This document shows positions 1 to 8,466 of a stretch of DNA of 64,000 nucleotides, in pieces; positions within the stretch are counted from its first letter, which is position 1; every line of letters begins with the position of its first letter. The notes beneath the pieces were generated by a model, which saw nothing but the letters and a program-made list of their open reading frames with translations, did no database searches and was not told the origin of the DNA. The translations under genes and the position numbers were made by a program. Source of the stretch: Mycobacterium heckeshornense (lineage in GTDB: Bacteria; Actinomycetota; Actinomycetes; Mycobacteriales; Mycobacteriaceae); NCBI RefSeq assembly GCF_016592155.1, contig NZ_AP024237.1, positions 806,001 to 870,000 on the forward strand, given 5' to 3'.

Positions 1-730
1 TGACCTGGAAGACGCCGTTGGCAAGTTGGCCTCGCTGCGCGAATTTCTTGTCGGGGCTGCGCCGGTCAGCGAGGAACTTGGCAAGCTCGCCTCAGCAGCC
101 GGGATTGCAACCTTCCGATCGTATGGCGCCACAGAGCATCCCACGGTCACTGGCGAACACGCCCGCGAAGCGGAATGGGCACGATTGGGCACCGATGGCA
201 AGCCGATGCCCGGTTCGGCGGTACGCATCCTGGGCCCCGATGGCTTTGACGTGCCGGCCGGCGTGGATGGCGAGGTGATCGTACAGGGTCCGGATCAGTT
301 CATCGGCTATCGCGACCCGGCGGCGAATACCGCCGCGTTCACCGCCGACGGTTGGTTCCGCACAGGCGACCTCGGCCACCTCGACGACGCTGGGAGGCTG
401 ACGATCACCGATCGCATCAAGGACGTGATCATCAGAGGTGGTGAGACGATTTCATCTGCTCAGGTTGAGGATGTATTGAACGCCCATCCGGCGGTCTCCG
501 AAAGCGCGGCAGTGGCCGCCCCTGATGGGCGCTTCGGCGAAGTTGTGGCAGCGGTGGTAGTGCTCAAACCCGGTGCCGCGCTTGACCTTGACGCGCTACG
601 TGCCCATTTTGCGGCGTCGGGCCTGGCAAAGCAGAAAACGCCGGAGCGGCTAGTCGTTGTCAACGAGCTGCCGCGGACATCGCTGGGCAAGGTATGCAAG
701 GAGGAACTGCGAAAGGAACACTTCCGGTGA
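1..730 (+). CDS. Acyl-CoA synthetase (FadD / AMP-ligase), C-terminal part
   Basis: The reading frame is open from base 2 to the stop at 728-730, so the gene begins upstream of the window and only the last ~240 residues are visible. Motifs seen are YGATEHP (adenylate-binding A5 region), WFRTGDLGHLDDAGRL with the ribose-binding Asp, the hinge ITDRIKDVIIRGGE, and a C-terminal PRTSLGKVCKEELRK that supplies the adenylation lysine. The family activates carboxylic acids as acyl-AMP and transfers them to CoA. The SDR that follows overlaps by four bases (GTGA), so the two are probably cotranslated. The substrate cannot be told from this part; a medium-chain or cyclic acid ligase is as likely as a fatty-acid one. 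Confidence 0.9.
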   Translation, partial: DLEDAVGKLASLREFLVGAAPVSEELGKLASAAGIATFRSYGATEHPTVTGEHAREAEWARLGTDGKPMPGSAVRILGPDGFDVPAGVDGEVIVQGPDQFIGYRDPAANTAAFTADGWFRTGDLGHLDDAGRLTITDRIKDVIIRGGETISSAQVEDVLNAHPAVSESAAVAAPDGRFGEVVAAVVVLKPGAALDLDALRAHFAASGLAKQKTPERLVVVNELPRTSLGKVCKEELRKEHFR

Positions 731-1533
731 TCGTCAAGGACAAGGTCTTCGTCGTCACCGGCGCCGGTGACGGCATCGGGCGCGACGTGGCGCTGACACT
801 GGTCCATAAAGGGGCACGCGTAGCCGCTGTCGATATCAGCGAAAGCGGTTTGCGGGAAACGGCCGCGCGTGTCGGCGGCTGCGAGCGGTTATCGACTCAC
901 ACCATCGATGTCGTCGACCGTTCGGCGGTCTCGGCGCTGCCGGATGTGGTCGCCCAGACGCATGGCGCGGTGGACGGCGTCGTCAGCGTCGCCGGCATCA
1001 TCCACAAGTTCGCGCGATTCGATGACTTGGCGTTCAGCGACATCGAACGGGTCATCAACGTGAATTTCTACGGTGTGCTGAACGTGACAAAGGCGTTCCT
1101 CCCGGTGTTGCTGAAGCGGCCGGAAGCTAATATCACCGCGGTGTCAAGCATGGGTTCGTTCGTTTCCGTGCCGGGGCAGACGGTATACGGCGCTTCGAAG
1201 GCTGCGGTAAAAGCACTGATGGAGGGGCTTGACTCTGAACTACGTGACACCGATGTTCGGGTCAGCGTGGTGTTCCCGGGTGCGATCGCGACCAATATCG
1301 CAGTGAACTCCGGTGCGTTGACGCCGGAGGCAAGTGCTGCACGAGCACAGTCGATGCGGATGACGCCGTCTGCCGTCGCCGCCACCAAGATCGTTCGGGG
1401 CATCGAGAAAGGGTCGCGGCATATCCGCGTCGGGTGGGATTCGATCATGTTGGACAAGCTGTCTCGGCTTGCGCCGGCGCAAACTGCGCGGCTCGTCCAC
1501 TCGCGGATGCGGGACCTGCTGTCGAATAGCTGA
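727..1533 (+). CDS. Short-chain dehydrogenase/reductase (SDR)
   Basis: The product is a 268-residue classical SDR. The Rossmann motif TGAGDGIG lies near residue 12. Later come a SVAGI segment (the NNAG position is altered), the catalytic Ser in VSSMGS and YGASK with the catalytic Tyr and Lys. GTG 727 is chosen because it overlaps the upstream ligase stop as GTGA and has AAAGGAA before it; a longer form from 694 would lie inside the ligase. It oxidises or reduces a hydroxyl/keto group with NAD(P)(H). Its coupling to an acyl-CoA ligase suggests the substrate is a CoA thioester or its acid precursor. Confidence 0.87.
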   Translation: MIVKDKVFVVTGAGDGIGRDVALTLVHKGARVAAVDISESGLRETAARVGGCERLSTHTIDVVDRSAVSALPDVVAQTHGAVDGVVSVAGIIHKFARFDDLAFSDIERVINVNFYGVLNVTKAFLPVLLKRPEANITAVSSMGSFVSVPGQTVYGASKAAVKALMEGLDSELRDTDVRVSVVFPGAIATNIAVNSGALTPEASAARAQSMRMTPSAVAATKIVRGIEKGSRHIRVGWDSIMLDKLSRLAPAQTARLVHSRMRDLLSNS

Positions 1534-1610
1534 CTTTGAAGTGACGCTGCGACGCGGCTGGGCAGCAGAGCTCGTTAGGCGACGCACCACAGTGCGGCAA
1601 TCGGCGGTTG

Positions 1611-2045
1611 TTAGCAGGCCACCTTGACCACAAACGCGCCCGTCGTCCTGACGCTGGGGTCATTCTGCCGGAAACCCTCGGCGGTGCCGCGGATGATGTA
1701 GGTCGACCCCCTCGTGGTCACGTGTGCCTGGCCCTGGAGACCTTCCACATAGCTGCCGGTAAACCCGCCGAGTCCGTGGATGCTGACCGACTTGGCGTTA
1801 AGGGCATCTTTATTCGACATGAGCGCATCAACACCTGCAGCCGCGTCGCCCGTGGCGATCGTGGTTAACGATTCGATCGGTGTGCAACGCACCGTGTGCG
1901 TCTCGGGCATGTCTTTGTTGTCAATCGTTACCTGCGCTGTTCCCGGCGGCAAGGATCCCGGCTGCGCCGGCGGCGACGACGAGCATGCGCCGATGGCAAG
2001 GACGGTCACGCCGAGTGCCGACGCGGCAACAAATCGGTTCCACAC
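1611..2045 (-). CDS. LpqH-like (19 kDa antigen family) lipoprotein
   Basis: The product of 144 residues starts at GTG 2045, with GAGGTGG just upstream. It has a short basic N-terminus, a hydrophobic stretch and a lipobox LAIGAC with the lipidated Cys at residue 21, followed by a Ser/Pro-rich linker. The mature part has VTIDNKD, a Cys in VRCTPIE, and ends in VKVAC, a layout typical of the mycobacterial LpqH/19-kDa family with a conserved Cys pair. It should be exported and anchored in the cell envelope. The ORF extends upstream to 2144, but that part has no signal-peptide character. It stands alone, convergent with the SDR. Confidence 0.82.
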   Translation of the reverse strand: MWNRFVAASALGVTVLAIGACSSSPPAQPGSLPPGTAQVTIDNKDMPETHTVRCTPIESLTTIATGDAAAGVDALMSNKDALNAKSVSIHGLGGFTGSYVEGLQGQAHVTTRGSTYIIRGTAEGFRQNDPSVRTTGAFVVKVAC

Positions 2046-2283
2046 AAGCCCACCTCGTTCATTGGGGCATCTGGTCTGTCCTGGACTGCAACAATGTAAC
2101 CCGGGCCGGCCGGCCTTGGTGGCGAGTCGGTAATTTCGCGTCATACCCGGTTATTCACACCGGGAGCGTCGCGGCAGGAGACCAACGCGCCCGTCTGGAA
2201 ATCTCGTCGGCGATCACACGATAAGCAAAATGTGATCCAGGTCTCGACAGGCGCCCGCCGCACTGATACGGTGATGGTCATCG

Positions 2284-2299
2284 ATCTCATTTATGAGAT
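2284..2299. promoter_or_regulatory. Palindromic operator candidate before the P450 operon
   Basis: ATCTCAT-TT-ATGAGAT is a perfect 7+2+7 inverted repeat ending 32 bp before the chosen GTG start of the P450. Two TetR-type genes lie at the end of this locus (4754 and 5431), so it is a plausible TetR operator. No second copy was noticed in the window. Confidence 0.5.
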
Positions 2300-2331
2300 T
2301 ACAGCCAAAAATATCTCAGCTGGAGGGTGTC

Positions 2332-3528
2332 GTGACGACGGTGGTGAACCGCGCCGGGCAGTACCCGGTGCTGAATTTCGACTACACCGCAATCAAGCCC
2401 GCAGGAACGTGGCTGAAGACGTATGACGAGCTTCGGGCTCGGTTTCCCTGGTATCGCAACGACTTTGGGCCAGGTTTTTGGACCGTCGTCAACTATGCGG
2501 GGATCTTGCGGATCATGCAGGATCCGGAGACCTTCTCCAACAGCGTCGTTACCGCGCTGGATCCGAATCCGCCGTACAAGTGGATCCCCGAAATGCTCGA
2601 CGGCGAGGAGCACAAACAGTGGCGCCGCCAGCTGGGGCCACTGTTCGCTCCGGGGGCGGTCGATCGCCTGGAGGGCACGGTACGTCGGCGCGCGATCGAG
2701 CTGATCGACGGCCTTGCCGACAGGGGATCGTGTGATTTCATGGCCGATTTCGCGCAGCGTTTCCCAACCACGATCTTCTTGGAGTTGATGGGGCTGCCTG
2801 TCGATGAGCTGGACCAGTTCTTGGAATGGGAACACGCCATCCTGCACACCGACCTGGGGCAGGAGTCCGGGCAGCAGCAGCAAATTGCCGCAATGATGGC
2901 GGTGATGGGTCGGTTCTCGACGATCATCGCTGAACGCCGGGAGCAGCCCCGCGACGACATCGTCAGCAAGGCTATTGCCTACCAGATCGACGGTAAGCCG
3001 GTCTCGGATGCCGACCTGCTCTCGTTCTGTCTGCTGATGTTCATGGCCGGTCTCGACACGGTGTCGGTCACGTTGGGCTGGATCTTTTTGCACCTGGCCC
3101 GCAACGACAGCGATCGCATACGGATTGTCGAAGATCCCCGTATCATCCCGAGTGCAGTTGAGGAGTTCTTGCGCGCGTACGCAATAGTCATACCCGCGCG
3201 AAAGGTGATGAAAGACATCGAGTTGCAGGGTTGCCCAATGAAAGCCGGTGACATGGTCAACATCCCGTTGAATGCCGCTACTCGGGACGACGCGGCGTTC
3301 CCGAACGCCACCACCGTCGATATCACTCGGAAACCTAACAACCACATCGCTTTTGGTGCTGGGCCACACCGCTGTCTGGGTTCCCACCTGGCCCGCCGCG
3401 AGCTCAGGATCGCGCTCGAAGAGTGGCACAAACGGATACCGCACTATCGAGTCGCCCCAAATGCGCAGCTTTTCGAAAGCGGTGGCCAACTTGGACTCGA
3501 CGCGTTGCCCTTGGTGTGGGATTCCTGA
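2332..3528 (+). CDS. Cytochrome P450
   Basis: The product is 398 residues from GTG 2332, which has GGAGGG four bases upstream; an in-frame ATG at 2293 lacks a ribosome site and sits in the palindrome. It shows the I-helix AGLDTVS, the ExxR segment EEFLRAY and the haem loop FGAGPHRCLGSHLAR with the thiolate Cys at ~348. These mark a soluble bacterial class I P450 that needs ferredoxin and a reductase encoded elsewhere. The PPYKWIP segment is shared with the P450 at 13797, so the two are close paralogs. The stop overlaps the start of the next gene (TGATG). Confidence 0.95.
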   Translation: MTTVVNRAGQYPVLNFDYTAIKPAGTWLKTYDELRARFPWYRNDFGPGFWTVVNYAGILRIMQDPETFSNSVVTALDPNPPYKWIPEMLDGEEHKQWRRQLGPLFAPGAVDRLEGTVRRRAIELIDGLADRGSCDFMADFAQRFPTTIFLELMGLPVDELDQFLEWEHAILHTDLGQESGQQQQIAAMMAVMGRFSTIIAERREQPRDDIVSKAIAYQIDGKPVSDADLLSFCLLMFMAGLDTVSVTLGWIFLHLARNDSDRIRIVEDPRIIPSAVEEFLRAYAIVIPARKVMKDIELQGCPMKAGDMVNIPLNAATRDDAAFPNATTVDITRKPNNHIAFGAGPHRCLGSHLARRELRIALEEWHKRIPHYRVAPNAQLFESGGQLGLDALPLVWDS

Positions 3529-4757
3529 TGGACCGGCCGCTTGCCGGAGTCCGCGTCCTCGAAGTCGCCCAGTTCACGTTTGTCCCGGCGGCCGGGGCAG
3601 TGCTGGCCGACTGGGGCGCCGACGTGATCAAGATCGAGAACCCGGTCACCGGCGACGCCCAACGCGGGCTGATCACCGTGCTAGGTCGCGCGGCCAGTGT
3701 GCCGGGATCGTCGTTCGCGCCGATCATGGAGGCGCCCAACCGTGGGAAGCGCAGCGTAGGACTAGGGCTTGCCGTCGCCGAAGCACGCCCCGTCCTTGAA
3801 GAGCTGATCCGGCGCAGCGACGTTTTCCTCACAAATTATCTGCCGACCGCACGGGCTAAGCTGCACATCGATGTCGACGACGTGCGTCATATCAACCCCG
3901 ACATCATCTATGTGGTGGGCAGCGGGTTCGGCACCCAAGGACCGGACCGGGACACTGGCGCCTATGATGCCACTGCTTTCTGGGCCCGTGGCGGCAGCGC
4001 TGACGGTGTCACCCCATGCGACGCCAAACGCGCCGCGTTTATGCCAGCCGGCGCTTATGGGGACAACATCGGCGGACTGGCCATCGCGGGCGGGGTGGCT
4101 GCAGCACTGTATGGCAGAAGCGTCACCGGTCAGCCGGCGGTGCTTGACGTGTCGCTGCTGGCCGTGGGGGCCTGGGCCACCCAATTCAGCGTGAACATGG
4201 CGCTTCTGACGGGAGGCCCGCTGCCGAAGATGGACACCAAAACGCAAGCGCCGTACAACCCGCTGACCGGCAATTACCGCACCCGCGACGGCCGGTTCAT
4301 CCAGCTGTCGATGCTGCAACCGACACGGTACTGGCCTGAGTTCTGCCGGCTGATGGGATGCGATGGCTACGCCGACGACCCGCGATTCGCCACCCTGGCG
4401 TCATTGGCCGAGAACGCCGACGCAGCTTTCGAAATAGTCGAGGACGCGATTGCCAGCCGCACGTTCGCCGAGTGTGTGCGCCTGCTCAAAGAGTGCAGTG
4501 GGCCGTGGGCACCGGTGCAAGACGGTTGGGAGGTCGGCAACGACGAATCGCTGATTGCCAATGGCCGCATCGCCGAGATCGTTGACGCCGACGGGCACCC
4601 GCAAAAGTTGGTGGTCAACCCGGTAAAGTTCGACGAGGCTGCACCGTCCCTGGTACGGGCGCCGCAGTTCGCCGAGCACACCGATGAAGTACTGCGGGAA
4701 CTCGGGTTCGACGACCAGCAGCTTGTCGAGTTGAAGGTCGCCGGGGCGATCACATGA
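3528..4757 (+). CDS. CaiB/BaiF family (class III) CoA-transferase
   Basis: The product is 409 residues. The N-terminus LAGVRVLEVAQ and VLADWGADVIKIE are typical of the CaiB/BaiF/Frc family, and the catalytic Asp is probably D147 in GAYDATAFW. These enzymes move CoA from one acyl-CoA to a free acid through an aspartyl-CoA thioester, or act as racemases (AMACR). Start ATG 3528 overlaps the P450 stop and the stop overlaps the TetR start (ATGA), so P450, transferase and regulator form one tight operon. The likely role is CoA activation of a P450-oxidised acid; the substrate is unknown. Confidence 0.92.
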   Translation: MDRPLAGVRVLEVAQFTFVPAAGAVLADWGADVIKIENPVTGDAQRGLITVLGRAASVPGSSFAPIMEAPNRGKRSVGLGLAVAEARPVLEELIRRSDVFLTNYLPTARAKLHIDVDDVRHINPDIIYVVGSGFGTQGPDRDTGAYDATAFWARGGSADGVTPCDAKRAAFMPAGAYGDNIGGLAIAGGVAAALYGRSVTGQPAVLDVSLLAVGAWATQFSVNMALLTGGPLPKMDTKTQAPYNPLTGNYRTRDGRFIQLSMLQPTRYWPEFCRLMGCDGYADDPRFATLASLAENADAAFEIVEDAIASRTFAECVRLLKECSGPWAPVQDGWEVGNDESLIANGRIAEIVDADGHPQKLVVNPVKFDEAAPSLVRAPQFAEHTDEVLRELGFDDQQLVELKVAGAIT

Positions 4758-5434
4758 CCGGCGCGAGCGCGATCAACGGTGACGAGGGCACCGTCCGATC
4801 CCGTTTGATTCGCGCAGCAGACGCCGAAATCACCGATCATGGCGTCAATGAAGTGCGGATGGAGGCAATTGCGCGGCGGGCCGGGGTCTCGCGGGCTACC
4901 GCGTTCAGGCAACTCGGCAACCTATCCGAAGTCCTTGTCCAGGTTGCGCTACTGCGATCACAGCGGCACATAGCGGCTGTCGACGAACTGATGAAGTGCA
5001 AGACCGGGGCATTCGCAAAAGTGGAGGCGGCGCTGATCTACACCGCACGTGAGCTCCCCAAAGATCCCTCCATCACCACTTTGATCGCCCAGCATTCGGC
5101 GTCCGTCCACGACCCCCGCGTGCACGCAGCTGCAGTCGGAGTGATGGGTCCTGTGCTCCGGGAAGGTCAGCGCAACGGCGAAATACGCTCCGATGTCAGC
5201 CTGGACGAACTTGTCGACTTCCTCGTGGAGCAAACCTACCTGGCCGCCGAAGAGATCGACCGCTCGGAAGAAGCTGTGCGCAAGCGCTTCCGGTACTTTG
5301 TTGCGCCGGCCCTGGAGGCGCGCGACGTGAGTAGAGGTGAGCTCCTCTCACGCACACACGAAGTCGAAGAGGCGATCTCCTGTGCCGCTGAGGCGCTGCA
5401 GAACTTGGCCAACCTTTTATCTCGGCGCTGCTAG
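4754..5434 (+). CDS. TetR-family transcriptional regulator
   Basis: The product is 226 residues. An N-terminal helix-turn-helix covers roughly residues 18-65 (MEAIARRAGVSRATAFRQLG), followed by an all-helical ligand domain. It is translationally coupled to the CoA-transferase by ATGA. Its stop codon shares the bases CTAG (5431-5434) with the stop of the convergent regulator on the other strand. It probably senses a substrate or CoA ester of this operon and may bind the palindrome at 2284. The recognition helix RATAFRQL differs from the more common RATLYRHF. Confidence 0.88.
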   Translation: MTGASAINGDEGTVRSRLIRAADAEITDHGVNEVRMEAIARRAGVSRATAFRQLGNLSEVLVQVALLRSQRHIAAVDELMKCKTGAFAKVEAALIYTARELPKDPSITTLIAQHSASVHDPRVHAAAVGVMGPVLREGQRNGEIRSDVSLDELVDFLVEQTYLAAEEIDRSEEAVRKRFRYFVAPALEARDVSRGELLSRTHEVEEAISCAAEALQNLANLLSRRC

Positions 5435-6750
5435 CGGTGCTGCCGTTCGCCCAACAGTGAGCGACGCAAAATCAGCAACATCAATCCAGCAGTGTCATAA
5501 TCGGTTTCGGTCCGATGTTGAGACACAGAGCGTTCTGCCATCCTTCCCAGAACGGCGATGAAGACTGCCGCGCCTACTTGTGGATCCATCCCCGGCGGAA
5601 GTTGCGCCCGGCGCAGCAGCGCAGTCGCAGCCAGTTGGAACGGCGCGATTCCCCGGCCGACCGCCTGCGCCAACCGTTCGCCCAGTGTGCCGTCATACCA
5701 AGCCCGGATCACGCCGCCGTAGCTGCGGTGAAACCGCACATACCGAGCCAACCACGCGTGCAGATCGTCGCAAACAGGGGAGGCATCTGCCAGCCGATAC
5801 AGCTCGGCGGCCAAGTGCTTGCCCTCGACCACCGCCCGACCGGTGAGTTCGTCGAGGATCGTCGTCTTGTTGCTGAAGTGGCGATACAGCGTGGCACGAC
5901 TGACATTGGCAGCCGAAGCGATCTCTTCCATGGCGACCGAGTAATACCCCCGCTCCAGAAACAGCGACGAAGCGGCTGCCAGGATGTCCTCCCGAATCGG
6001 CGAAACGCCGATTATTTGGGCGTCTTCAGGTGGTGTATTTATGAGCCCGCCCGGCAAAGTGCCTTCGGATGGGGTGACCGTTCCAGGTGTCAGCACGGCT
6101 TCGATCACGGACACGGGCGTCTGCGGGAAGAGCAGTAATTGCATGGCGATCGACAACGACTCGGAAGTTGTTTTCTCGGATCGCAACCCGAACATGCCAC
6201 GAAACCGGTAAAGGTTGACCATATGTGAGATCCGCAACAGCGCAGCGGTGGCATCCTCCGGGTCAATTCCGCTTACCCCCGCTGTACGAAGTCGTTCGGT
6301 GACCAGCCGTGCGTACTGGTCGGAGACAGCACCGGCATCGGTTTGCGGCAGACCCGCGATGGTGCCGATGCCGGGAAACTCGAGAAAGACCATTGCATAG
6401 CGGTCGTAAAGCCTCGCCCAATCCCGCAGCCATCGATGCAGGTTTCGCATGCCCTCGATGTCGGGGCCGAGGCGGCCCAGCTGCTTGCCGTGTTCGAGCA
6501 CTGCTGGCTCGCATTTGCTTGCCAGCTCGGCAAATATCGCCTCTTTGCTTTCGAAGTATTGGTAGACGGTTGCCCGCGATCCGCCAACGGCCTTGGCAAT
6601 CGCATCTATCGACGTGCCGTGAAACCCTTTGGCAACAAAAAGTTTTGCTGCGGAGTCGATAATCCGACCGCGGGTGTAGCGGCCTCGCCGACCCAAGCTG
6701 GTGTTGGCGGGTGCATAGCCAGGTCGCCGCAGTTTCTCGGATGGACCCAT
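5431..6750 (-). CDS. Double TetR-domain regulator (two repressor units in one chain)
   Basis: The product is 439 residues, about twice the normal TetR length. A first HTH at roughly residues 30-75 contains SIDAIAKAVGGSRATVYQYF. A second complete one at roughly 255-305 contains AMEEIASAANVSRATLYRHF. Each is followed by its own helical segment. The frame is uninterrupted, so this is a fused tandem repressor. A single chain could form an intramolecular pseudo-dimer or bridge two operators. ATG 6750 overlaps the stop of the upstream small gene (TGATG). The DNA target is not evident from the sequence. Confidence 0.87.
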   Translation of the reverse strand: MGPSEKLRRPGYAPANTSLGRRGRYTRGRIIDSAAKLFVAKGFHGTSIDAIAKAVGGSRATVYQYFESKEAIFAELASKCEPAVLEHGKQLGRLGPDIEGMRNLHRWLRDWARLYDRYAMVFLEFPGIGTIAGLPQTDAGAVSDQYARLVTERLRTAGVSGIDPEDATAALLRISHMVNLYRFRGMFGLRSEKTTSESLSIAMQLLLFPQTPVSVIEAVLTPGTVTPSEGTLPGGLINTPPEDAQIIGVSPIREDILAAASSLFLERGYYSVAMEEIASAANVSRATLYRHFSNKTTILDELTGRAVVEGKHLAAELYRLADASPVCDDLHAWLARYVRFHRSYGGVIRAWYDGTLGERLAQAVGRGIAPFQLAATALLRRAQLPPGMDPQVGAAVFIAVLGRMAERSVSQHRTETDYDTAGLMLLILRRSLLGERQHR

Positions 6751-7058
6751 CAGTCGCTCGGTGGCCCGCCGTGGTTGCGCTTCGCCTTGCCCGGGTACCC
6801 GAAGAATCTCTCGAAGTTCGCGTCGTTGATCGGTTGGGCGGAGTTACGTTCTGCTGCCGCGCGGAGGGCCGCTAACCGAGCCTTCATTTTATCCAGCTCG
6901 GCACGGGAACCGGAGCGCAACAGTTCGGCTTCGGCCGCTTCGGCCGCCGCGATCTCTATACGTAGACGCTCGCCGGCTTCGCCAAAGGTCAACAGGTCAT
7001 GGTCGTCCTCGTTGACCTTTTCGCGCGGGGAGGGTGGCCGATGGTGGGTCGCGGACAT
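6750..7058 (-). CDS. Small conserved-type protein, charged and helical
   Basis: The product is 102 residues from ATG 7058, which follows AAGAGGAAGG; an in-frame ATG at 7082 lacks a ribosome site. The middle is rich in Ala, Glu, Arg and Lys with heptad-like spacing (RIEIAAAEAAEAELLRSG, then KARLAALRAA), suggesting a coiled coil. The C-terminus contains FERFFGYPGK. No signal peptide or membrane segment is seen. I do not recognise the family. Translational coupling to the double TetR regulator suggests they are made together. Confidence 0.62.
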   Translation of the reverse strand: MSATHHRPPSPREKVNEDDHDLLTFGEAGERLRIEIAAAEAAEAELLRSGSRAELDKMKARLAALRAAAERNSAQPINDANFERFFGYPGKAKRNHGGPPSD

Positions 7059-7164
7059 GACCTTCCTCTTGACTCTAGACATTTGTGATCCATACCATAT
7101 ACTTACGAGACATCACGTCAGAAATCAAGACGGATCGTCAGAAACCGCTGATCGGGAGAATGCG

Positions 7165-8361
7165 ATGCCATTGCAGGACCACCACCAGATCGTTTCGGTC
7201 GACGACCACCTGGTCGAACACCCGCGTGTGTGGCAGGACCGGCTGCCAGACAAGTTCCGCGAGCAGGGTCCGCGCATCATCGAGAAGGACGGCATGCACC
7301 TCTGGAGCTATGACGGCCAGATTTTTCCGACGATCGGGCTCAACGCCGTAGCTGGCAAGCCGCCGGAGGAGTGGGGTTTGGACCCCGTCCGCTATGAGGA
7401 TATGATCCCTGGCTGCTACGACCCGGTTGCGCGAATCGCCGACATGGATCTCGACGGTGTACAAGCCGCACTGTGCTTTCCTTCGTTTCCGGGCTTCGCC
7501 GGCGGCACTTTTATCCGTGCGCAGGACAAGGAGCTGGCCCTGCTGTGCGTCAAGGCGTGGAACGACTTCTATATCGATGAGTGGTGCGCCACCGCACCGG
7601 AGCGTTATGTGCCATTGGCCATTCTGCCTGTGTGGGACATCGACGCGACTATCGCCGAGGCTGAACGGGTCGCGGCAAAAGGGGCACGCACGGTGTCCTT
7701 CCCGGACAGCCCGGTGCCGCTGGGTCTGCCCTCCTTCCACAGCGACCACTGGGACCGGTTATGGCAGGTCTGTTCCGATGCCCAGATGCCGGTGTCGCTG
7801 CACTTCGGCTCGGGTTCTTTCGTGCCCGGCTTTTCCTTCTCCACGGTGAAGCCCGTTCCCGGGCAGCTGACGGTGCCCGACGCACCCTTCGCGGTAGCCA
7901 CCACCCTGTTCGCGACCAACCTGATGTGGACCACCGTCGATTTGCTGTTCTCCGGCAAGCTGCAGCGGTTCCCAAATCTGCAGATCTCGCTAGCTGAGGG
8001 CGGAATCGGCTGGGTGCCATACATCTTGGAGCGATCTGACTACGTGTGGGAGCGGCATCGCTACTACCAGGACATCGACTTCGACACCCGTCCTTCGGAT
8101 TTATTCCGCCAGCACTTCTGGGGTTGCTTCATCGACGACGAGCACGGCCTATCCAACCGGCATGCGATCGGCATCGACCGCATCACATTGGAAATCGACT
8201 TCCCACATTCGGACTCCAACTGGCCGAACTCCCGCAAACGCGCCGCCGAAGTTCTGGCCGATGTACCCGACGACGAGTGCTCGCTGATTGTTGAGGAAAA
8301 CGCCCGCAGAATGCTGAACTTCCCTCGAATTACGGCCGACCAGCTGGCTCCGACCGGATGA
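7165..8361 (+). CDS. Amidohydrolase-2 family metal-dependent hydrolase
   Basis: The product is 398 residues from ATG 7165, with GGGAG upstream; the longer ORF from 6343 runs antisense through the TetR gene. The N-terminus SVDDHLVEHPRVW is the altered metal-site strand common in actinobacterial amidohydrolase-2 proteins. Downstream come MPVSLHFGSG, AEGGIGWVPYILER and EIDFPHSDSNWP with the late His and Asp. The family (ACMSD/LigW-like TIM barrels) carries out decarboxylations, hydrations or hydrolyses of ring-derived acids. It is divergent from the small gene/TetR operon and may be controlled with it. Confidence 0.88.
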   Translation: MPLQDHHQIVSVDDHLVEHPRVWQDRLPDKFREQGPRIIEKDGMHLWSYDGQIFPTIGLNAVAGKPPEEWGLDPVRYEDMIPGCYDPVARIADMDLDGVQAALCFPSFPGFAGGTFIRAQDKELALLCVKAWNDFYIDEWCATAPERYVPLAILPVWDIDATIAEAERVAAKGARTVSFPDSPVPLGLPSFHSDHWDRLWQVCSDAQMPVSLHFGSGSFVPGFSFSTVKPVPGQLTVPDAPFAVATTLFATNLMWTTVDLLFSGKLQRFPNLQISLAEGGIGWVPYILERSDYVWERHRYYQDIDFDTRPSDLFRQHFWGCFIDDEHGLSNRHAIGIDRITLEIDFPHSDSNWPNSRKRAAEVLADVPDDECSLIVEENARRMLNFPRITADQLAPTG

Positions 8362-8370
8362 GGGTGTCGT

Positions 8371-8385
8371 CGCAGCGCCGCTGCG
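8371..8385. terminator. Short hairpin between convergent genes
   Basis: CGCAGC-GCC-GCTGCG forms a 6-bp GC-only stem with a 3-base loop, 10 bp after the amidohydrolase stop and before the convergent TetR gene. No T-run follows, so it is only a possible terminator. Confidence 0.3.
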
Positions 8386-8466
8386 GTGATGCCGTCTTTC
8401 TGAGCCCAGCCACCGGACCAATGACGCGGCAGAGTCGTCCGAGTCCCGCGGCAAACCGTGGCGGTC

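Noticed and set aside
2299..3489. 396-codon open frame antisense to the P450 at 2332
   Set aside because: Shadow of a high-GC gene; no recognisable motif, while the plus strand has a complete P450.
7120..7150. Direct repeat CGTCAGAAA occurring twice before the amidohydrolase
   Set aside because: Only two short units, no array; not a CRISPR and too short to call an operator.
6343..7164. N-terminal 274-codon extension of the amidohydrolase frame
   Set aside because: It runs antisense through the double TetR gene; the amidohydrolase similarity and ribosome site start at 7165.
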